From contig CAZFZT010000104.1 of NCBI GenBank assembly GCA_964523675.1, forward strand, positions 1-9,488: a DNA stretch of 9,488 bases, written 5' to 3'. The notes beneath the pieces are model-generated. The model was not told the origin of the DNA. It saw nothing but the letters and a program-made list of their open reading frames with translations, and did not search any database. Shown in pieces: positions 7,726-9,488 of the stretch (its first letter is position 1; each line of letters begins with the position of its first letter). The DNA is from CAZFZT01 sp964523675. GTDB lineage: Bacteria; Planctomycetota; Phycisphaerae; Phycisphaerales; SM1A02. The position numbers and the translations under genes were made by a program.

Positions 7726-7912
7726 CTTCGCGCGACTTCGCGCCAAACTTCGCGCCGGCGAAAAACATGTAGGAAATCTTTTGCGGCGAATCGCTCGGAA
7801 ACGAGTGGCGTTGCAACGCGCGCAGATGCTGAAGCGCGAAGTAAAACGCGAAGGCGCGCGCACTCCAGTAGAGCCGCAATGGTGCGGCCGAAACTGGAGA
7901 CCTACCCCATGA
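7706..7912 (+). CDS. Probable small basic protein, 68 residues
   Basis: An ATG at 7706 opens a frame rich in Arg and Lys (e.g. LRAKLRAGEKHVG, RKRVALQRAQMLKREVKREG), predicted to be largely helical, ending in a Trp/Pro-rich tail. An in-frame GTG at 7673 is an alternative start. No strong ribosome-binding site is visible at either, so it may depend on coupling to the upstream gene, whose end it overlaps by 20 bp. Its TGA overlaps the next gene's ATG as ATGA, the same 4-bp arrangement seen at the next junction, which favours a real gene. It fills what would otherwise be a 183-bp gap in a tightly packed operon. The function is unknown; its charge suggests nucleic-acid binding. It could still be a spurious frame over non-coding DNA. 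Confidence 0.5.
   Translation: MRSRTIDFARLRAKLRAGEKHVGNLLRRIARKRVALQRAQMLKREVKREGARTPVEPQWCGRNWRPTP
7725..7755 (+). repeat. Three direct copies of ACTTCGCGC, plus an inverted copy downstream
   Basis: The 9-mer ACTTCGCGC occurs at 7725-7733, 7735-7743 and 7747-7755, spaced 10 and 12 bp apart (about one helical turn). An exact inverted copy, GCGCGAAGT, lies at 7834-7842. Between them are a CTCG-GAAA-CGAG hairpin near 7794-7805 and the perfect palindrome GCGTTGCAACGC at 7808-7819. Copies 2 and 3 share a codon frame in the small ORF but copy 1 does not, so shared codon phase does not fully explain them. It could be an iteron-like or excisionase-type binding site, or chance in GC-rich DNA. Confidence 0.4.
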
Positions 7913-8136
7913 ACACAATTGAGAATGAACCGCTCGCCCTGGACGTTCGCGGCGTGGCTGCGCTGCTCGGCGTCTCCGCCCGGCATGTTTGGAGTATGAA
8001 CGCTTCGGCACGGATGCCCGCGCCGGTGCGGCTCGGTAAGCGGGTGCTCTGGCGGCGCGATGAACTCGTGGAATGGTTGGCCGCCGGCGCGCCGGAACGC
8101 GAACAGTGGGAAGCCCGAAAGCGAGGTGCAGCGTGA
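7909..8136 (+). CDS. AlpA/excisionase-like helix-turn-helix protein
   Basis: This 75-residue protein matches the AlpA/excisionase (MerR-like winged HTH) pattern: LDVRGVAALLGVSARHVW recognition unit (residues ~10-27), then a loop and wing (PAPVRLGKRVLWRRDELVEWL), then a short charged tail. The ATG at 7909 is chosen because GGAGA lies 8 nt upstream; an in-frame ATG at 7879 lacks a comparable site. Proteins of this family bind element ends to direct excision or act as small regulators in prophages and genomic islands. Here it sits directly before the primase, a common order in such elements. No integrase is in the window, so an excision role is inferred from family only. Confidence 0.85.
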   Translation: MNTIENEPLALDVRGVAALLGVSARHVWSMNASARMPAPVRLGKRVLWRRDELVEWLAAGAPEREQWEARKRGAA

Positions 8137-9122
8137 GACAACCGCCCAATGAAAAACCGCCGGGCGCTGGGGGCGCAAACGGCGGCGGTGAATCACCCCA
8201 TTGTAGCCGCGATGAAATCATCCGTGCGGCTCGCCTGCTCGTGGCGTCCGGCGGTATTGCCGAACTGCGAGGTCTGGACGCGACGATGAAGGGCGGCCGC
8301 CAGTGGCCGAGCACGATTAGCGGCTACTTCGACTCACCCGCGAAACTTGCGGATGCCTGCCCGAAGATTGCCAGCGCCAAGGGCATCTATCTGACCATGA
8401 ATGAAGTGGACCCCGCGCTGCTCGCCCGCTCGTGCAATCGCATCCGCGCCGTCGGCAAGGAACCTACCACATCCGACCATGACATCATCCGTCGGCGGTG
8501 GCTGCTCGTGGACATCGACGCCAAGCGCCCCGCCGGCATATCCGCAACCAATGATGAGCACGAGTACGCATTGGCGACGGCCCGGCTGATACGCGAGTCG
8601 ATGAGCAAGCGCGGCTGGCCCATGCCGCTGCTGGCGGATTCGGGCAACGGTGCGCACCTGCTCTATCGAATCGACCTGCCGCCCGAAGACGGCGGACTCG
8701 TGGAGCGCGTGCTGTCGCGGCTTGCGGCGGACTTCGATGATGAGCGCGCGACGATTGATACATCGGTTCACAATCCCGCGAGAATCGTCCGGCTCTACGG
8801 GACGCCGGCGTGCAAGGGAGATTCAACCGATGAGCGGCCGCATCGGATGGCGCTGCTCATCGACGTTCCAGAGGTGCTGGACGTTGTAGCCGACGCGCTA
8901 CTGCTGGATTACGCACCGGAGTTATCGGAGTCCCTAAAGAGCGCGCAAGCGACGGGCGCGGCCGGCAACTTCGACCTTGCCGCGTGGATTGCGCAGCACC
9001 TGCCGGCAGCCGAAGGGCCGAAGCCGTGGAACGTGAGCGGCCGGCGCTGGACGCTGCCTGTATGTCCGTGGAACCCGGACCATACCGGCGGCTGCGCGTT
9101 CGTCGGCCAGCGCGGCGGCAGT
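8133..9122 (+). CDS. AEP-type primase of mobile element, C-terminus lost at junction
   Basis: The GTG at 8133 overlaps the AlpA-like stop as GTGA and has GAGG 6 nt upstream. Residues 1-~100 are a poorly conserved N-terminus. The archaeo-eukaryotic primase core has VDID (D127, D129) as the metal-binding motif I, SGNGAHLLY (H175) as motif II, and ATIDTSV (D209) followed by NPARIVRLYGTPACKGDSTDERPHR as motif III and its usual continuation. It would synthesise primers, and possibly extend DNA, for replication of the element. A zinc finger begins at CPWNPDHTGG (C311, H317) but its later Cys/His residues never appear. The frame remains open to 9488, but from about residue 324 it is the antisense of a kinase gene. 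The protein as encoded is therefore a truncated primase with a nonsense tail, or the product of a misassembly. Confidence 0.85.
9102..9122. other. Junction between primase and kinase sequence
   Basis: On the plus strand the primase reading remains plausible to AFVGQRGG (ending at 9119). On the minus strand the kinase reading remains plausible to YETAAALAD (ending at 9102). The two therefore share about 18 bp that fits both, and each homology ends just beyond. No target duplication, inverted repeat end or tRNA is visible. A microhomology-mediated recombination scar or a chimeric contig join both fit. Confidence 0.6.
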
Positions 9123-9488
9123 TTCGTATCGTCGGGAGCGGTCCGTTTCGAGGCACTTGAGCACGATCCAGTCGAGATCGCTCCGCAGCGCCTCGATGAG
9201 TGCGTCGGGACGCGTACCTCTCTGCTCCGCGATCTCCTGCGCAGAGCGACCCGCCGGGGCGGCGGCCTCGGGACTGATGCGCTTCGCGCGAGAGGTCGCC
9301 AAAGATCGCAATCGCTTGCTGGGCTGCATCGGCTCCTGTCCGCCCATTATCCGCCGACCGCTATCGGTACTCGAACCGTCGGGCTCGTGCCGCTCGAACG
9401 GCGTCGCCCCCGTCAACAGTTCGTACAGCAGCGCACCCAGCGAGTAGATGTCGCTGCGCGTGTCGATGTCGTCAGACGCTCCCGCGGC
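9102..9488 (-). pseudogene. Serine/threonine protein kinase C-lobe fragment
   Basis: Read from 9488 leftward, the minus strand encodes DIDTRSDIYSLGALLYELLTG (kinase subdomain IX, with the structural Asp of DIYSLG at 9452-9450). Next comes TPFE and a linker, then DLDWIVLKCLETDRSRRYETA, the subdomain XI region with its conserved Arg. This phrasing is typical of the large PknB-like kinase families of Planctomycetes. The catalytic N-lobe lies beyond the right edge. Past YETAAALAD the frame continues to a TAG at 8934-8936, but that part (GMVRVPRTYRQRPAPAAH and on) is antisense to the primase and has no kinase character. The regulatory or sensor C-terminus expected after the kinase domain is missing, so the gene is broken at the junction, or the contig is. 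Confidence 0.75.

Noticed and set aside
7438..8314. Long minus-strand ORFs (252 and 284 residues) across the AlpA-like region
   Set aside because: They are Arg, Ser, Pro and Ala rich shadows opposite a well-supported run of plus-strand genes with ribosome-binding sites and coupled stops.
9123..9488. Continuation of the primase reading frame to the window end without a stop
   Set aside because: The opposite strand carries clear kinase motifs here, so the open plus frame is an antisense shadow in GC-rich DNA.
1..9488. CRISPR array, tRNA, rRNA, retron or IS element
   Set aside because: No regularly spaced repeats, cloverleaf with CCA-type end, transposase or reverse-transcriptase motif was seen on either strand.

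Overview
The window is GC-rich, coding-dense bacterial DNA. It looks like part of an integrated mobile element carrying an anti-phage module. A planctomycete or similar host is the best guess. The reasons are a serine/threonine-kinase C-lobe at the right edge, in the style of the very abundant planctomycete kinases, and the style of the AlpA-like and primase genes. This is judged from motif recognition alone.

Left part (1-5211, minus strand): a two-gene operon. The first gene (5211 to 1936) encodes a 1091-residue protein with an N-terminal phospholipase-D-like domain fused to an SNF2-type helicase. Twelve bases later comes a large Eco57I-type N6-adenine methyltransferase (1923 down to the window edge, 641 residues visible, still open). 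Helicase plus methylase is the logic of DISARM-, BREX- and restriction-like defence systems, but I cannot assign it to a named one. The methylase catalytic motif reads NPLY instead of NPPY.

Middle (5212-5436): a 225-bp divergent intergenic region with three successive inverted repeats. It probably holds the promoters and operators for both directions.

Right part (5437-9119, plus strand): a tightly packed operon. It has a 762-residue protein of unknown function with a C-terminal zinc ribbon and helix-turn-helix, then a probable 68-residue basic protein (20-bp overlap), an AlpA/excisionase-like DNA-binding protein (ATGA overlap), and a GTG-started archaeo-eukaryotic-type primase (GTGA overlap). 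These look like replication and maintenance genes of a mobile element. No integrase, tRNA or att site is visible.

Right edge (about 9102-9488): the primase homology stops inside its zinc finger. From there the opposite strand encodes a kinase fragment that stops at its last conserved motif. Both genes are cut at the same place, so this is a recombination or insertion junction, or an assembly chimera.
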